Counted from the stretch's first letter, positions 37,253-46,817 are shown. The stretch is DNA of 64,000 nucleotides from Pseudovibrio brasiliensis (GCF_018282095.1 NZ_CP074126.1:3142341-3206340), one strand, 5' to 3'. Notes: generated by a model not told the origin, from the sequence alone. Numbers and translations: made by a program.

Positions 37253-38776
37253 ATGAAATTGAGCCGTAGAGACTTTGTGAAAACCAGCGCAAGTGGCGGG
37301 CTTGCTGCAGGTGCGGCAACATTCATTGCGGGAAATGCCGGGGCGCAACAATCGCAACCCGTTCTCCCTCCAGCTTCCGTTCCTCCTGAAACCGGATGCG
37401 CCAAGTCTCTGCTTGGGGCAGGTGTTGCCAAGCCAGACTATACGCTGGTCGTGGATGAAAAACCCTATTCGCAATATGGAGTTGATCTGCAGGGCATGCT
37501 GGTTGGGGGCACATGGCCGGGCACGCCCATCCGCTACACGGAAGGGGATATGTTCCGGGTGCTCATCAACAACCGGATGACCCAGCCGACCTGCATTCAT
37601 TGGCATGGTATTTTGCTGCCTTCCTTGCAGGATGGTGTGCCTGAGATCGCTCAGTTGCCGATTGAGGCCGGAACCTCTCAATACTATGAGTTCCCATTGG
37701 TTCAGCAGGGCAGCTACTACTATCACTCTCACCTTGGTGTGCAGGAGCAGTATGGGCTTCTTGGTCCGCTTATCATTGATCCCAAGGACAATCCGTATTC
37801 CTATGATTATGATGAAGCTTTGATGTTCAGCGATATTCCCCCGGCAGAGGGGAAGGAAATTATTGAGGAGCTCAGAAGCGGACGGCATCGGCCTGAGATC
37901 AAGGATGCCTATGAGCCGCCGAACAGCAAAGACTTTGATATTGATGTTGTAAATGTTGGCTACACCTTGAATGGTCAGCCAAACTCCAAGCCGTGGACGC
38001 TCACTGTCAAAAAAGGTTCGAGGTTACGGCTGCGCTTAATCAACTCTTCCGGCAGCTCGTTTTTCCGCATTTCCATTGATGGTTTGAAGTTTTCTGTCAT
38101 CGAGGTGGATGGCAACCGGGTAAAGCCGGTTGAGGGGCAAAATGTGATTGTGCCGACCTCTGCGCGCTATGATGTGCTGGTTGATGTGCCAGACAGCGGC
38201 AGCTACACGATCCACGCTGCAGCCTTGGGTGATGATAAGCAATGCCTTGGGGTCATTCACACTGATGATGCGCAGGTATCTGTGAATGACAAACGACCCA
38301 CATTTGATGGAGTGACGGTTGATTTCCGGAGTTTGCAATCACTCAATCCATCCGGTTTCGGGCGTAAGGTTGACCGGGTTTATGATGTGCTTCTTTCCGG
38401 TGATATGAAGAAGTATGAGTGGATGATGAATAACCATTACTGGCCAGAGCCTTTTGCTGGTCCTCATCCGGAAAAGACATACCTGGACATTCAGCAGGGA
38501 GAGGTGGTTCAGCTGCGCATGATCAATCGCTCGCCGATGTCCCACCCCATGCATTTGCACGGCCATACCTTCCGCGTGCTTGGCAGCGCCGATGATGACT
38601 TTGCTCCGATTATGGATACGGTCTGGGTGCCGAAGGGGGAGACGGTGACCATTGAGTTTCTGGCCAACAATCCCGGCATGTGGGCGTACCACTGTCACAA
38701 TATCTGGCACCTCGCCGTCGGCATGATGCAGCCGGTGCGCTACGTGGTGGATGAGCGCGAGTTGCTAAGGCAATAG
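37253..38776 (+). CDS. Tat-exported multicopper oxidase
   Basis: A 507-residue three-domain blue copper oxidase. The twin-arginine signal is SRRDFVKTSASGG at residues 4-16. All four copper clusters are present: HWHG, HSHLG, HPMHLHGHTF and YHCHNIWHLAVGMM, with the type 1 Cys in the last block and Met nearby. Such enzymes oxidise phenols, metals or bilirubin and help copper tolerance in the periplasm. It has no adjacent copper regulator, so the physiological substrate is uncertain. ATG 37253 is preferred over 37232. Confidence 0.92.
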   Translation: MKLSRRDFVKTSASGGLAAGAATFIAGNAGAQQSQPVLPPASVPPETGCAKSLLGAGVAKPDYTLVVDEKPYSQYGVDLQGMLVGGTWPGTPIRYTEGDMFRVLINNRMTQPTCIHWHGILLPSLQDGVPEIAQLPIEAGTSQYYEFPLVQQGSYYYHSHLGVQEQYGLLGPLIIDPKDNPYSYDYDEALMFSDIPPAEGKEIIEELRSGRHRPEIKDAYEPPNSKDFDIDVVNVGYTLNGQPNSKPWTLTVKKGSRLRLRLINSSGSSFFRISIDGLKFSVIEVDGNRVKPVEGQNVIVPTSARYDVLVDVPDSGSYTIHAAALGDDKQCLGVIHTDDAQVSVNDKRPTFDGVTVDFRSLQSLNPSGFGRKVDRVYDVLLSGDMKKYEWMMNNHYWPEPFAGPHPEKTYLDIQQGEVVQLRMINRSPMSHPMHLHGHTFRVLGSADDDFAPIMDTVWVPKGETVTIEFLANNPGMWAYHCHNIWHLAVGMMQPVRYVVDERELLRQ

Positions 38777-38896
38777 CCTGCGGTTTTTAATGGGCTAGAG
38801 CTTTGGATATGTTCATGCTGTTACTGATTTCAGCCGCGCGTCTCTAAGTCTGCTGCGTCTTCCTTTTGCCCGAAGTTTCGGGGAAAGGAAGAAATA

Positions 38897-39295
38897 ATGA
38901 AAGCGACTATAATTTTGTTGGCTGGATTGATCTCTAGCGCATTGGTAACACCTGAGGCGAAGGCGAAGGTGTATTGGGATGATACTGATACACCTATGGT
39001 GTCTACTCGTGCGTTGCAGGAGACCAATGGACGCAATGGCCCGGCGATTTGGGAAGTGTTGGTGAACTCCAGCAACTCATATGTACGGCGAGCCTATGAA
39101 GCTTCTGCACATAGTGTCCATTATCTGCTGTTGCGTAATACGGACGATGGTGTTTGGCACCCAGGGGGTAATCCTGATAGCAATCACGTAACGGTTAAAG
39201 TGATGAATGGTGGTTCTCGAACTTCAACCTGTCATGTGTATCCGTTTAGAGATCGCCGTGATACAGACTACTTTTATACGACCTGTAGGCGATAA
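38897..39295 (+). CDS. small exported protein of unknown function
   Basis: A 132-residue protein with a signal peptide (ATIILLAGLISSALVTPEAKA). The mature part is polar with two Cys near the end (TCHVYPF and YTTCRR) that could form a disulfide. GGAAGAAATA precedes the ATG. I recognise no family; it may be a small secreted or periplasmic protein specific to this lineage. Confidence 0.6.
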   Translation: MKATIILLAGLISSALVTPEAKAKVYWDDTDTPMVSTRALQETNGRNGPAIWEVLVNSSNSYVRRAYEASAHSVHYLLLRNTDDGVWHPGGNPDSNHVTVKVMNGGSRTSTCHVYPFRDRRDTDYFYTTCRR

Positions 39296-39366
39296 GTCTT
39301 TGGGGTGATACGTAAACTTTCATCCGTGCTCCAGCCCTTGTAGTGCGTAACTGCGGGGCTGGTTGG

Positions 39367-39678
39367 TTAGAACGGTGCAATCTCATTTCCCAGCCACTTC
39401 AGGAAGTCATTGATGGCGGCTTCATCGCGTTTGCAGTAGGACCATTTCAGGTGCTTCTGGGCTGTGATGAAACCAGCCTGCTTGAGGATGTCCAGATGCC
39501 TGCTGGCGGTGGGTTGGGCAACACCTAAAGCTTCTGCAATCAATGTCATGCACACACCGAACTCAACCGGATCAGCGGATTGCTGATGTCTGAAGTGTTT
39601 TTGCGGCTCTGTGAGGAGGCGCAGAACTTTCAGCCTCGGCTCGCTGGAGATGGCCTTTATTTGTATTGCTCTTTCCAT
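39367..39678 (-). CDS. ArsR family winged-helix regulator
   Basis: A 103-residue protein with ISSEPRLKVLRLLTEP and the recognition helix region LGVAQPTASRHLDILKQAG. It lacks an obvious CxC metal site near the helix, so it may sense something other than metals. It is divergent from the hydrolase at 39715; the palindrome at 39696 lies between the starts and is the likely operator. Confidence 0.88.
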   Translation of the reverse strand: MERAIQIKAISSEPRLKVLRLLTEPQKHFRHQQSADPVEFGVCMTLIAEALGVAQPTASRHLDILKQAGFITAQKHLKWSYCKRDEAAINDFLKWLGNEIAPF

Positions 39679-39695
39679 TTAGATATTCATATAGT

Positions 39696-39709
39696 CATTT
39701 AGCTAAATG
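39696..39709. promoter_or_regulatory. perfect palindrome CATTTAGCTAAATG, likely ArsR operator
   Basis: A 14-base perfect dyad in the 36-base gap between two divergent starts. Flanking AT-rich DNA (AGATATTCATATAG) also has partial symmetry. Its position would let one repressor block both promoters. Confidence 0.55.
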
Positions 39710-39714
39710 TCAAT

Positions 39715-40551
39715 GTGAGTCGTGTTATGCTTGAACTTCCATATACCTCCAACATTCATGGAAATGCCGTGCGCTGGGGTAAGGTGGGTGATGGACCGCC
39801 GTTGGTGGCCGTTCATGGAACGCCATTTTCCTCGCAGGTCTGGCGCAGGATTGTTCCTCATATCATGGACCGCAGAACGGTCTACTATTTTGATCTGGTC
39901 GGTTATGGTCTTTCTGAAATGCGTGAAGGGCAGGATGTTTCTCTGGGTGTGCAGAACAAGGTATTGGCAGCTCTTTTTGAAGAGTGGGGGCTGACGCGTC
40001 CTGATGTGCTGGCCCATGATTTTGGCGGAGCAACGGTTTTGCGAGCGTATTATCTGGATGGTTTGCGTTATGGGTCTTTGACAATTTTCGATGCTGTTGC
40101 GCTAGCGCCCTGGGGCTCGCCGTTGGTTCAGCATGTTCGCAAGCACACAGCTGCCTTCGCTGAAATGCCGGAGTATATGCATAAGGCGATGTTGCGCGCT
40201 TACCTGCAAACTGCTGCTCGTAATGAGCTTTCTAAAGAAGCGCTGGAGATTTATAGCGCGCCGTGGATTGGCCCGGTTGGACAGCCTGCCTTTTACCGGC
40301 AGATTGCGCAGATGGATCAGGCCTATACGGATGAGGTGGAGCCGCTTTACGGGCCATTGGGTTGTCCGGTTTCAGTTCTCTGGGGTGTGTGTGATGAGTG
40401 GATTCCTCCTGAGAAAGGGGAGGCGCTTGCTCAGTCCTTATCTGGTCAAGCGTGTCAGTTGGTCTCTGGGTCAGGGCATCTGGTTCAGGAAGATCGGCCT
40501 GAAGCAATTGTTGCTGCGGTTTTGAAGCAGATTTCTGATCATGCCAGATAG
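39715..40551 (+). CDS. alpha/beta hydrolase
   Basis: A 278-residue alpha/beta-hydrolase-fold protein. Oxyanion loop VAVHGTPFSSQVW, nucleophile elbow VLAHDFGGATVLRAYY (an Asp nucleophile in HDFGG), and the catalytic His in GSGHLVQEDRP. An Asp nucleophile is typical of haloalkane dehalogenase- and epoxide hydrolase-like enzymes, though the substrate is unknown. GTG 39715 or ATG 39727 may be the start. It is divergently regulated with the ArsR-type gene. Confidence 0.85.
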   Translation: MSRVMLELPYTSNIHGNAVRWGKVGDGPPLVAVHGTPFSSQVWRRIVPHIMDRRTVYYFDLVGYGLSEMREGQDVSLGVQNKVLAALFEEWGLTRPDVLAHDFGGATVLRAYYLDGLRYGSLTIFDAVALAPWGSPLVQHVRKHTAAFAEMPEYMHKAMLRAYLQTAARNELSKEALEIYSAPWIGPVGQPAFYRQIAQMDQAYTDEVEPLYGPLGCPVSVLWGVCDEWIPPEKGEALAQSLSGQACQLVSGSGHLVQEDRPEAIVAAVLKQISDHAR

Positions 40552-40567
40552 CGAGTAGTGAAGGTTT

Positions 40568-40597
40568 ACCCCGCAGCCTGATGCTGCGGGGTGGTTT
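40568..40597 (+). terminator. bidirectional terminator between the hydrolase and yjhX-like genes
   Basis: ACCCCGCAGC and GCTGCGGGGT form a strong hairpin with a CTGAT loop, followed by GGTTTT. Both converging genes end within 20 bases of it. Confidence 0.8.
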
Positions 40598-40599
40598 TG

Positions 40600-40857
40600 T
40601 CAGCGATTGTCGAGCTGGCTGCGGACGCGGGTCAGACCCAGTTTGGTGATCCGGTATGGACGGCCTCCTTTGGAGGAGATCAGGCGCCGATACTTTAGTT
40701 TTCTGAAGATGTGTTCAGAAAGGCCGGCGTAATACCATCCGTCGCGGGTGATGCAGTTCATTTCTTCCAGAGTGCCGTCGTCGTCGCGGCGCAATTCAAT
40801 GCAGCCGCCTTGTGCCAGCACATGCAAAATGCGCTGTTCAGCTTTCGAAATATCCAT
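40600..40857 (-). CDS. yjhX: YjhX family (UPF0386) protein
   Basis: An 85-residue protein matching the YjhX/UPF0386 family: MDISKAEQRILHVLAQGG, then FRKLKYRRLI, and the nearly invariant PYRITKLGLTRVRSQLDNR end. YjhX is annotated as the toxin of a YjhX/YjhQ (GNAT) toxin-antitoxin pair in E. coli. No GNAT gene is adjacent here, so this is a solitary copy. ATG 40857 gives exactly the family length. The binding site is weak. Confidence 0.85.
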   Translation of the reverse strand: MDISKAEQRILHVLAQGGCIELRRDDDGTLEEMNCITRDGWYYAGLSEHIFRKLKYRRLISSKGGRPYRITKLGLTRVRSQLDNR

Positions 40858-41264
40858 TGATGTCTTTGAGTTTTGAAGATGCACTTATCTCGTCTGCCCG
40901 CTCATGCGGTCAGTGAGATTGGTTTCTTTGTGCATGCCCTGTCTAACTTCGACAGGGCTTTACCGGGACTCTTGTCGAGCTCGCATCAAAACTCCATTGA
41001 TTGATGGCTGCCTTATAGGCAAGGGGGTGATGTGATGCAAGGGAGGAGGCCGGGCGTGCTGCGCAGAGCTGAGAGAGTGTTGCAGATTTGCGCATGTGCG
41101 GGTGTTGCAGGGTGGTTTTGCCTGGTTTAGGTCATGTAAGAGTGCATTTTCGGGGATGCGCTCTAAGTCTATTGAGTAGATCCTTGCAGAATGTGCTAGG
41201 GGAACTACGTAGCGCCTATATGGCGGTTCACAGATACCGCTGTCCTGATTTGAATGAGACTTAG
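40858..41264. other. intergenic region upstream of yjhX
   Basis: About 400 bases without a credible gene. A hairpin GCCCTGTC/GACAGGGC with a 7-base loop at 40936-40958 is followed by TTTA on the + strand. The rest is ordinary intergenic DNA. Confidence 0.4.
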
Positions 41265-41561
41265 ATGACTGATGATATCTCTGTAATTCTGCTCTGGCCG
41301 GGGCTTTTGAATCCGTTTGCGATCCTGATCGCCGCTTATATGGGTTACTATTCCAATCAGAGAGCAAAGATCTTCATTGCCGGATTTGCTGCTGCTGCGC
41401 TGAGCCTGTTTTTAGAAGGTGCGATCAAGTTGGTGGGGATTCCGATGCCGTGGAACCCGGAGGTTGGTCCGCTGGCGTTGTTTCCGTTCCGCTTTGCAAC
41501 GGGCCTGATTGTAAGTGCTATTGCTATGAAAATCGGGGCGAGCCGTCGCCGCGCAAAGTGA
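41265..41561 (+). CDS. small membrane protein, unknown function
   Basis: A 98-residue protein with three hydrophobic segments (LLNPFAILIAAYMGYY; IFIAGFAAAALSLFLEGA; LALFPFRFATGLIVSAI) and a short basic C terminus (GASRRRAK), probably cytoplasmic. Similar small proteins exist in Rhodobacterales and Hyphomicrobiales. The ribosome binding site is weak. It precedes gatB. Confidence 0.7.
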   Translation: MTDDISVILLWPGLLNPFAILIAAYMGYYSNQRAKIFIAGFAAAALSLFLEGAIKLVGIPMPWNPEVGPLALFPFRFATGLIVSAIAMKIGASRRRAK

Positions 41562-41796
41562 TGGGTGAGGGCGCTGACTTCAGCGTGGGTAAAGCCTCGT
41601 GCGCCTGAAGATGTCTTTCTACAGGCTTCTCCCCGAAATTTAGGCACTCTGCGTAAAAAACGGGTGAAGATTCACTTGCCATTGCGGGGTTGATGGCCTA
41701 CCCAACACCATTGAGAAATTAGGTGGTCTTCGTGGCCGTGCATTTGCGTGGCCAATTTTTATGCGAAGACTTTAACGAACACAGGATATTGATCGC

Positions 41797-43281
41797 ATGA
41801 CACTTGTCGATACGCGGACGCCAGACCCGAAGAAATTCATTAAGGGTGCAACAGGCGACTGGGAAATCGTAATCGGCATGGAGGTTCACGCTCAGGTGAC
41901 CTCTGAGGCCAAGCTTTTCTCGGGCGCTTCCACCAGCTTTGGCAGCGATCCGAATAATAATGTGAGCTTGGTTGATGCAGCGATGCCGGGCATGCTGCCA
42001 GTGATCAACGAAGAGTGTGTGCGTCAGGCGATCCGTACCGGTCTTGGCCTGAAGGCAGAGATCAATCTGAAGTCCGTTTTTGACCGCAAAAACTACTTCT
42101 ACCCAGATCTGCCGCAGGGCTACCAGATCTCCCAGTTCAAGCAGCCGATCGTTGGTGAAGGCACCATCCATCTGGACATGAAGGACGGGGAACAGGTTGA
42201 AGTGGGTGTTGAGCGTCTGCACCTGGAGCAGGATGCGGGTAAATCCCTGCATGACCAGCACCCAACTATGTCTTTCGTGGACCTGAACCGCTCTGGCGTG
42301 GCCTTGATGGAAATCGTTTCCAAGCCGGACATTCGCTGCGCTGATGAAGCAAAAGCGTACCTGACTAAACTGCGCACCATTCTGCGTTACCTCGGCACTT
42401 GTGATGGCAACATGGACCAAGGTTCCATGCGTGCGGACGTGAACGTTTCTGTTCGCAAGCCGGGCGGTGAGTTCGGTACACGCTGTGAGATCAAGAACGT
42501 GAACTCCATCCGTTTCGTTGGTCAGGCGATTGAATATGAAGCCCGTCGTCAGATCGGCATTCTGGAAGATGGCGGTGAGATCGATCAGGAAACACGCCTG
42601 TTCGATAGCGTGAAGGGCGAAACCCGCTCCATGCGTTCTAAAGAAGAAGCGCATGATTACCGTTACTTCCCGGACCCAGATCTGCTGCCGCTTGAGTTCT
42701 CTCAGGAGCTGGTTGATGAAATGGCTGCGAACCTGCCAGAACTGCCGGATGAGAAGAAAGCTCGTTACATCAACGAATTTGGTCTGACCCCATATGATGC
42801 TGACATTCTGGTTGCTGAGCGTGTTTCCTGTGACTTCTTTGAGGAAGTAGCAAAGGGTCGTGATGCGAAGCTGGCAGCGAACTGGGTGATCAACGACACC
42901 TTTGGTCGTCTGAACAAAGAAGGTCTGGATGTGACCTCCAGCCCGATCTCTTCTGAGCAGCTGGGTAAGATCATCGACCTGATCAAAGCAGGCACTATTT
43001 CCGGCAAGATCGCGAAAGACCTCTTCGAGATCGTTTGGACTGAAGGTGGTGACCCAGCGCAGATCGTTGAAGATCGCGGTATGAAGCAGGTAACTGACCT
43101 TGGCGCGATTGAAGGCATCGTGGATGAGATCCTTGCAGCGAACACTGACAAAGCAGAGCAGGCGAAAGAAAAGCCAGGCATGCTGGGTTGGTTTGTTGGT
43201 CAGGTGATGAAAGCGTCCAAGGGTAAAGCAAACCCACAGGCAGTCTCTGACATGTTGAAAGCGAAGATCGGTCTGGAATAA
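41797..43281 (+). CDS. gatB: glutamyl-tRNA(Gln)/aspartyl-tRNA(Asn) amidotransferase subunit B
   Basis: A 494-residue GatB, which binds the misacylated tRNA and performs kinase/transamidation. Signatures: [47 protein letters not shown], and the C-terminal YqeY-like region with [17 protein letters not shown] lies ten bases before the ATG. It is distant from gatCA and has its own terminator. Confidence 0.96.
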   Translation: MTLVDTRTPDPKKFIKGATGDWEIVIGMEVHAQVTSEAKLFSGASTSFGSDPNNNVSLVDAAMPGMLPVINEECVRQAIRTGLGLKAEINLKSVFDRKNYFYPDLPQGYQISQFKQPIVGEGTIHLDMKDGEQVEVGVERLHLEQDAGKSLHDQHPTMSFVDLNRSGVALMEIVSKPDIRCADEAKAYLTKLRTILRYLGTCDGNMDQGSMRADVNVSVRKPGGEFGTRCEIKNVNSIRFVGQAIEYEARRQIGILEDGGEIDQETRLFDSVKGETRSMRSKEEAHDYRYFPDPDLLPLEFSQELVDEMAANLPELPDEKKARYINEFGLTPYDADILVAERVSCDFFEEVAKGRDAKLAANWVINDTFGRLNKEGLDVTSSPISSEQLGKIIDLIKAGTISGKIAKDLFEIVWTEGGDPAQIVEDRGMKQVTDLGAIEGIVDEILAANTDKAEQAKEKPGMLGWFVGQVMKASKGKANPQAVSDMLKAKIGLE

Positions 43282-43306
43282 GCCGGTTTCCAGCTTTAAA
43301 GAATTC

Positions 43307-43336
43307 AAAGGCCCGCCTGTCTGGTGGGCCTTTTTT
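43307..43336 (+). terminator. intrinsic terminator after gatB
   Basis: AAAGGCCCGCC pairs with GGTGGGCCTTT and is followed by T residues; the A-run before the stem makes it usable by the converging oxidoreductase gene as well. Confidence 0.85.
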
Positions 43337-43347
43337 GTTGCGAAAAG

Positions 43348-44463
43348 CTAGTTCACATCAACCCAGCTGCCGGATTGGTGGGAGCGGCGGGCGGCGTCGA
43401 CTACTTTGGAGACTTCAAGACCGTCCTTGAAAGTTGGCCATTTGGTTTCGCCCGTGGCGATGGCCTCCAGAAAATCGCGAGCTTCGATGATCAGCTGATC
43501 CTGATAACCGGTGCCATGTCCAGGGCCGAGGCAGAAGGCGGCATAGTCCGGATGATGCGGGTTGGTGAGGATCTTGCGGAAGCCGGATTGTTCCGGGCCG
43601 TCTTTCATGCGGTAAAGCCAGAGTGCGTTCTGGTCTTCCTGATCAAACCGCAGCGCGCCTTTGGTTCCCGTGATCTCATAGATAATGCCCATCTTCTTGC
43701 CCAGAGCCACGCGGCTGAAGAGCAGGTGGCCGGTGACACCATTTTCAAAAGTACACATGAACTGGGCGACATCATCATTGGTGACTTGCTCGACGATGTT
43801 GGGGGCGCATTGAGAAGGGCGGGATTTGAAGACGGTTTCGATCTGGGCATTCACGCTTTTGATTGCACCAACCAGAACATGGGCGCAGTTGATCATGTGA
43901 GGGGAGAGGTCTCCCATGGTGCCGTTGGCATCCCCGCTGGAACGCCATGTTGCCGGGGCATTCGGGTCTGCGAAAAAGTCTTCTGTATGTTCTCCGCGAA
44001 AGAAGGTGATGTCTCCGATGATCCCATCTTTGATGAGTTTGAGAGCCAGTTGGGTTGCCGGGGTGCGAATGTAGTTGAAGCCCACCATATTAATCTGGCC
44101 GGATTCTTCTGCGGCCTGTGCCATGGCGGTGGCATCGGAGAGGCTGGCGCCGAGAGGTTTTTCGCAGAGGACTGGTTTGCCGAGCCGGAATGCTTCAAGG
44201 GCAATTTCTCTATGGGTGGTTTGAGGGCTGGCGATGACGATAGCTTCAACGCACGGATCGTTGACCAGTTTGTGCCAATCGCTGGTGGCGCGTGCAAAAC
44301 CGAATTGTCTGGCTTTGTCCTCTGCCCCGTCTTCGGTGGTGGTGCAGATCATCTCCAACCGGGTGCGCAACTTGGTGTCGAACACAGCACCGGCTGCGTT
44401 TAATGCCACCGCATGCAGCTTCCCCATATACCCGCCGCCGATCAGACCGATGCCAATTTCCAT
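43348..44463 (-). CDS. Gfo/Idh/MocA family oxidoreductase
   Basis: A 371-residue NAD(P)-dependent sugar/inositol-type dehydrogenase. The Rossmann motif is IGLIGGGYMGKLHAVAL, with IVIASPQTTHREIAL and the catalytic-Lys motif CEKPLGASL. The substrate is probably a sugar or cyclitol, not identifiable from sequence. GGAGG sits four to five bases before ATG 44463. It stands alone between gatB and opgG. Confidence 0.87.
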   Translation of the reverse strand: MEIGIGLIGGGYMGKLHAVALNAAGAVFDTKLRTRLEMICTTTEDGAEDKARQFGFARATSDWHKLVNDPCVEAIVIASPQTTHREIALEAFRLGKPVLCEKPLGASLSDATAMAQAAEESGQINMVGFNYIRTPATQLALKLIKDGIIGDITFFRGEHTEDFFADPNAPATWRSSGDANGTMGDLSPHMINCAHVLVGAIKSVNAQIETVFKSRPSQCAPNIVEQVTNDDVAQFMCTFENGVTGHLLFSRVALGKKMGIIYEITGTKGALRFDQEDQNALWLYRMKDGPEQSGFRKILTNPHHPDYAAFCLGPGHGTGYQDQLIIEARDFLEAIATGETKWPTFKDGLEVSKVVDAARRSHQSGSWVDVN

Positions 44464-44997
44464 AGGGCCTCCTTCAGAACCAATGAAAAGGGTAGGGGGA
44501 GGGCCTTAAAAACTGCTCAGAGAAACTGATAAGAATGCGTGTTGTTCTGTGTAAGCTTTGCTGCCGTTGCGGCAATAGATAGCGCTGCGCCCAAGAAAAG
44601 TTGACTGGATATCATCTGAATTTGAGTGTCTGGGATTTGCCAAGAATAGTCAGAACACAGCTAGCGTCAGCTAAGAAGTTGACTAAGAGACGCGATTGCT
44701 TTTGGTGGGTTTGGGGTTAGAGCGTGGTGAAAACGTGTCGCCTGAATAAGTTGCCCCTAATATCTCAGTAATTCTAATGGTTTAGAGATGTTTCACAGGG
44801 TTAATTTTCGCTGTGAATCATCACCTATCCGCCTAGCCACGACCACATCTCCGCCTTATTACGCTACGATAAACTTCAGGTGATCGGGCGTTATGGAGAC
44901 TTGTCTGGTCTGAGTTCTGGGCTCTGCTAGAACTTATAGTTGCGCAGTGTATGCGAACACTGCACTTTGTTGTATTTGAAACCTTGGGGGCGTCTCG
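44464..44997 (+). promoter_or_regulatory. long leader/intergenic region upstream of opgG
   Basis: About 530 bases without a gene. It contains GGGTAGGGGGAGGG (44490-44503) and a 7-bp hairpin GCAGTGT/ACACTGC (44944-44963) 34 bases before the opgG start, which could control translation of the glucan operon. No promoter could be assigned confidently. Confidence 0.4.
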
Positions 44998-46605
44998 TTG
45001 CTTAATCAACGAAGTAGTTTTCTTTCCAATATCGCTGTATTAGGCGTCATTTGCTCCAGTGTTGGATTTGGGGCTTTCGCTTCTTCTGCAGCTGCTGGTG
45101 CAAGCGAAAGCTCTCAGTCTCAGATGCCGTTTACCTTTGGCGCACTTGTGGCAAAGATGAAGGCACAGGCGCAGGAAGCCTATACAGAACCATCCGTGGA
45201 ATTGCCGGATGCGCTGACCGCATTGAAGTACGATGGCTATCGGAAAATTGGCTATAAGCGTGATCGCAGCAAGTGGAAGGACACCGAGAATTTCCGTGTT
45301 CATGCCTTCCATCCGGGCTGGTTGTTTAAAAATCCTCTGAAAATCCATGAGGTGAGCGAGGGCGCAGCTCAACCATTCGTGTTTGAAGCTGCTGACTTTG
45401 ACTATCAGGATGCGGAACTGACCGCGTCGCTGAACGATGTTTCTTTTCCCGGTGTAGCCGGATTCCGCTTGCTGAACCCACTGAACGTGGAAGGGCGGAT
45501 GGATGAACTGGTGGCGTTTTTGGGCGCCAGCTACTTCCGTGCTTTGGGTGCCGGCAATGTTTATGGCTTGTCTGCCCGTGCGCTTGCAATTGATACAGCC
45601 AGTGGCAAACCGGAGGAGTTCCCGAACTTCACCGCATTTTACCTTGGCAAGCCGGTTGATGGCTCCGACAAGGTGACTGTGTGGGCGGAACTTGATAGCC
45701 CGAGTGTTACAGGGGCGTATCAGTTTGTTTTTGAACCTGGCCAGCAGACAGAAGTGGATGTGACTGCACATCTGTTCTTCCGCAGTGATGTGGAGCGGCT
45801 TGGGATTGCACCGCTGACCTCCATGTATCTTTACGGTGAAAACGACCGTGTCGGGTTTGATGACTTCAGACCTGAGGTGCATGACAGTGATGGCCTGAAG
45901 CTGCGTTTTGCCAATGGTAAAACCTCCTGGCGGCCACTTTCCAACCCGGATAATCTGCAGCTTTCCTTCATTGGAGCACGTTCTCCAGCTGGGTTCGGCT
46001 TGATGCAGCGTGACAAAAATCTTGAGAACTATCAAGATCTTGAAGCGCGCTATGATAAGCGTCCAAGCCTTTGGATTGAGCCTCTTGGTGACTGGGGTTC
46101 CGGTGCTGTGATGCTTGCAGAAATTCCAACCGATCAGGAAATCAACGACAACATCGTCGCCTTCTGGTCACCGAATGAAGCGGTGAAAGCCGGTGATGAA
46201 CTCTCATTCCACTACAAGATGTATTGGGGTGATGAAGTTGGTCGTTCTGAGCAGATGCTGATGCCGATTACCCAGACCCGTTCTGGTAAAGCAGGCCATT
46301 CAGCTTCTGAAGAGAACTCGCTGACCCGCAAGTTTGTGGTGGACTTTGATGCCTCTTTGTTTGCTGAAAGCGGATTGAATGGGGAACAGCTTGTACGCGC
46401 TAAACCATTTATCGAAAACGCTGCTTTAAACGGCACAGTAGACTTTGCGGACGTTCGCTACATTGAAGAACTGGGTGTTTATCGTGTGTTTCTTGATGTT
46501 TCCCGCGATGACCTTGAAATCCCGGTTGAGTTACGCCTTCAGCTGACTGACGGCGAAAAAGCAGTTTCCGAAGAGTGGCTTTACCAGTGGGGGTGGAGCT
46601 CATGA
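44998..46605 (+). CDS. opgG: glucan biosynthesis protein OpgG/MdoG family
   Basis: A 535-residue periplasmic protein of osmoregulated periplasmic glucan synthesis. It has a signal peptide (IAVLGVICSSVGFGAFASSAA) and the MdoG_MdoD core: FHPGWLFKNPLKIHEV, then GASYFRALGAGNVYGLSARA, and MYLYGENDR. OpgG and OpgD are close; linkage to opgH suggests OpgG. The start is probably TTG 44998, with GGGGGCG upstream. Its stop overlaps the next small ORF (ATGA). Confidence 0.9.
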   Translation: MLNQRSSFLSNIAVLGVICSSVGFGAFASSAAAGASESSQSQMPFTFGALVAKMKAQAQEAYTEPSVELPDALTALKYDGYRKIGYKRDRSKWKDTENFRVHAFHPGWLFKNPLKIHEVSEGAAQPFVFEAADFDYQDAELTASLNDVSFPGVAGFRLLNPLNVEGRMDELVAFLGASYFRALGAGNVYGLSARALAIDTASGKPEEFPNFTAFYLGKPVDGSDKVTVWAELDSPSVTGAYQFVFEPGQQTEVDVTAHLFFRSDVERLGIAPLTSMYLYGENDRVGFDDFRPEVHDSDGLKLRFANGKTSWRPLSNPDNLQLSFIGARSPAGFGLMQRDKNLENYQDLEARYDKRPSLWIEPLGDWGSGAVMLAEIPTDQEINDNIVAFWSPNEAVKAGDELSFHYKMYWGDEVGRSEQMLMPITQTRSGKAGHSASEENSLTRKFVVDFDASLFAESGLNGEQLVRAKPFIENAALNGTVDFADVRYIEELGVYRVFLDVSRDDLEIPVELRLQLTDGEKAVSEEWLYQWGWSS

Positions 46606-46814
46606 GACCTATGAAATCTGAACTATTTTCTACACACGTTAACCTGAGCAGCGGCCCTGTTGCACCGCTTGCCATGCCAGTGCAGGACCTTTCTGCCGGT
46701 GACAGCTGGTTTGTTCTGATCTGGCGCCGCTTGCGGTTCGGGCGCAGCTACTCAGCCTTACCAGGCAAACAGTCGAGTTTGCGAAAAGCCATTTCCACCT
46801 TCTCGGAGCGGTAA
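46602..46814 (+). CDS. small ORF between opgG and opgH; probably a separated OpgH N-terminal segment
   Basis: A 70-residue frame that starts in the opgG stop (ATGA) and ends three bases before the opgH ATG. It contains VAPLAMPVQDLSAG, which resembles the cytoplasmic N-terminal tails of alphaproteobacterial OpgH proteins, and a basic segment WRRLRFGRSYSAL. It may encode a separate regulatory peptide, or it may be the detached N terminus of OpgH after a frameshift. Translational coupling on both sides supports real expression. Confidence 0.55.
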   Translation: MRPMKSELFSTHVNLSSGPVAPLAMPVQDLSAGDSWFVLIWRRLRFGRSYSALPGKQSSLRKAISTFSER

Positions 46815-46817
46815 TCC

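Noticed and set aside
41719-43308. A 529-codon minus strand frame opposite gatB
   Set aside because: It is antisense to a complete GatB with all family motifs; the translation has no recognisable domain.
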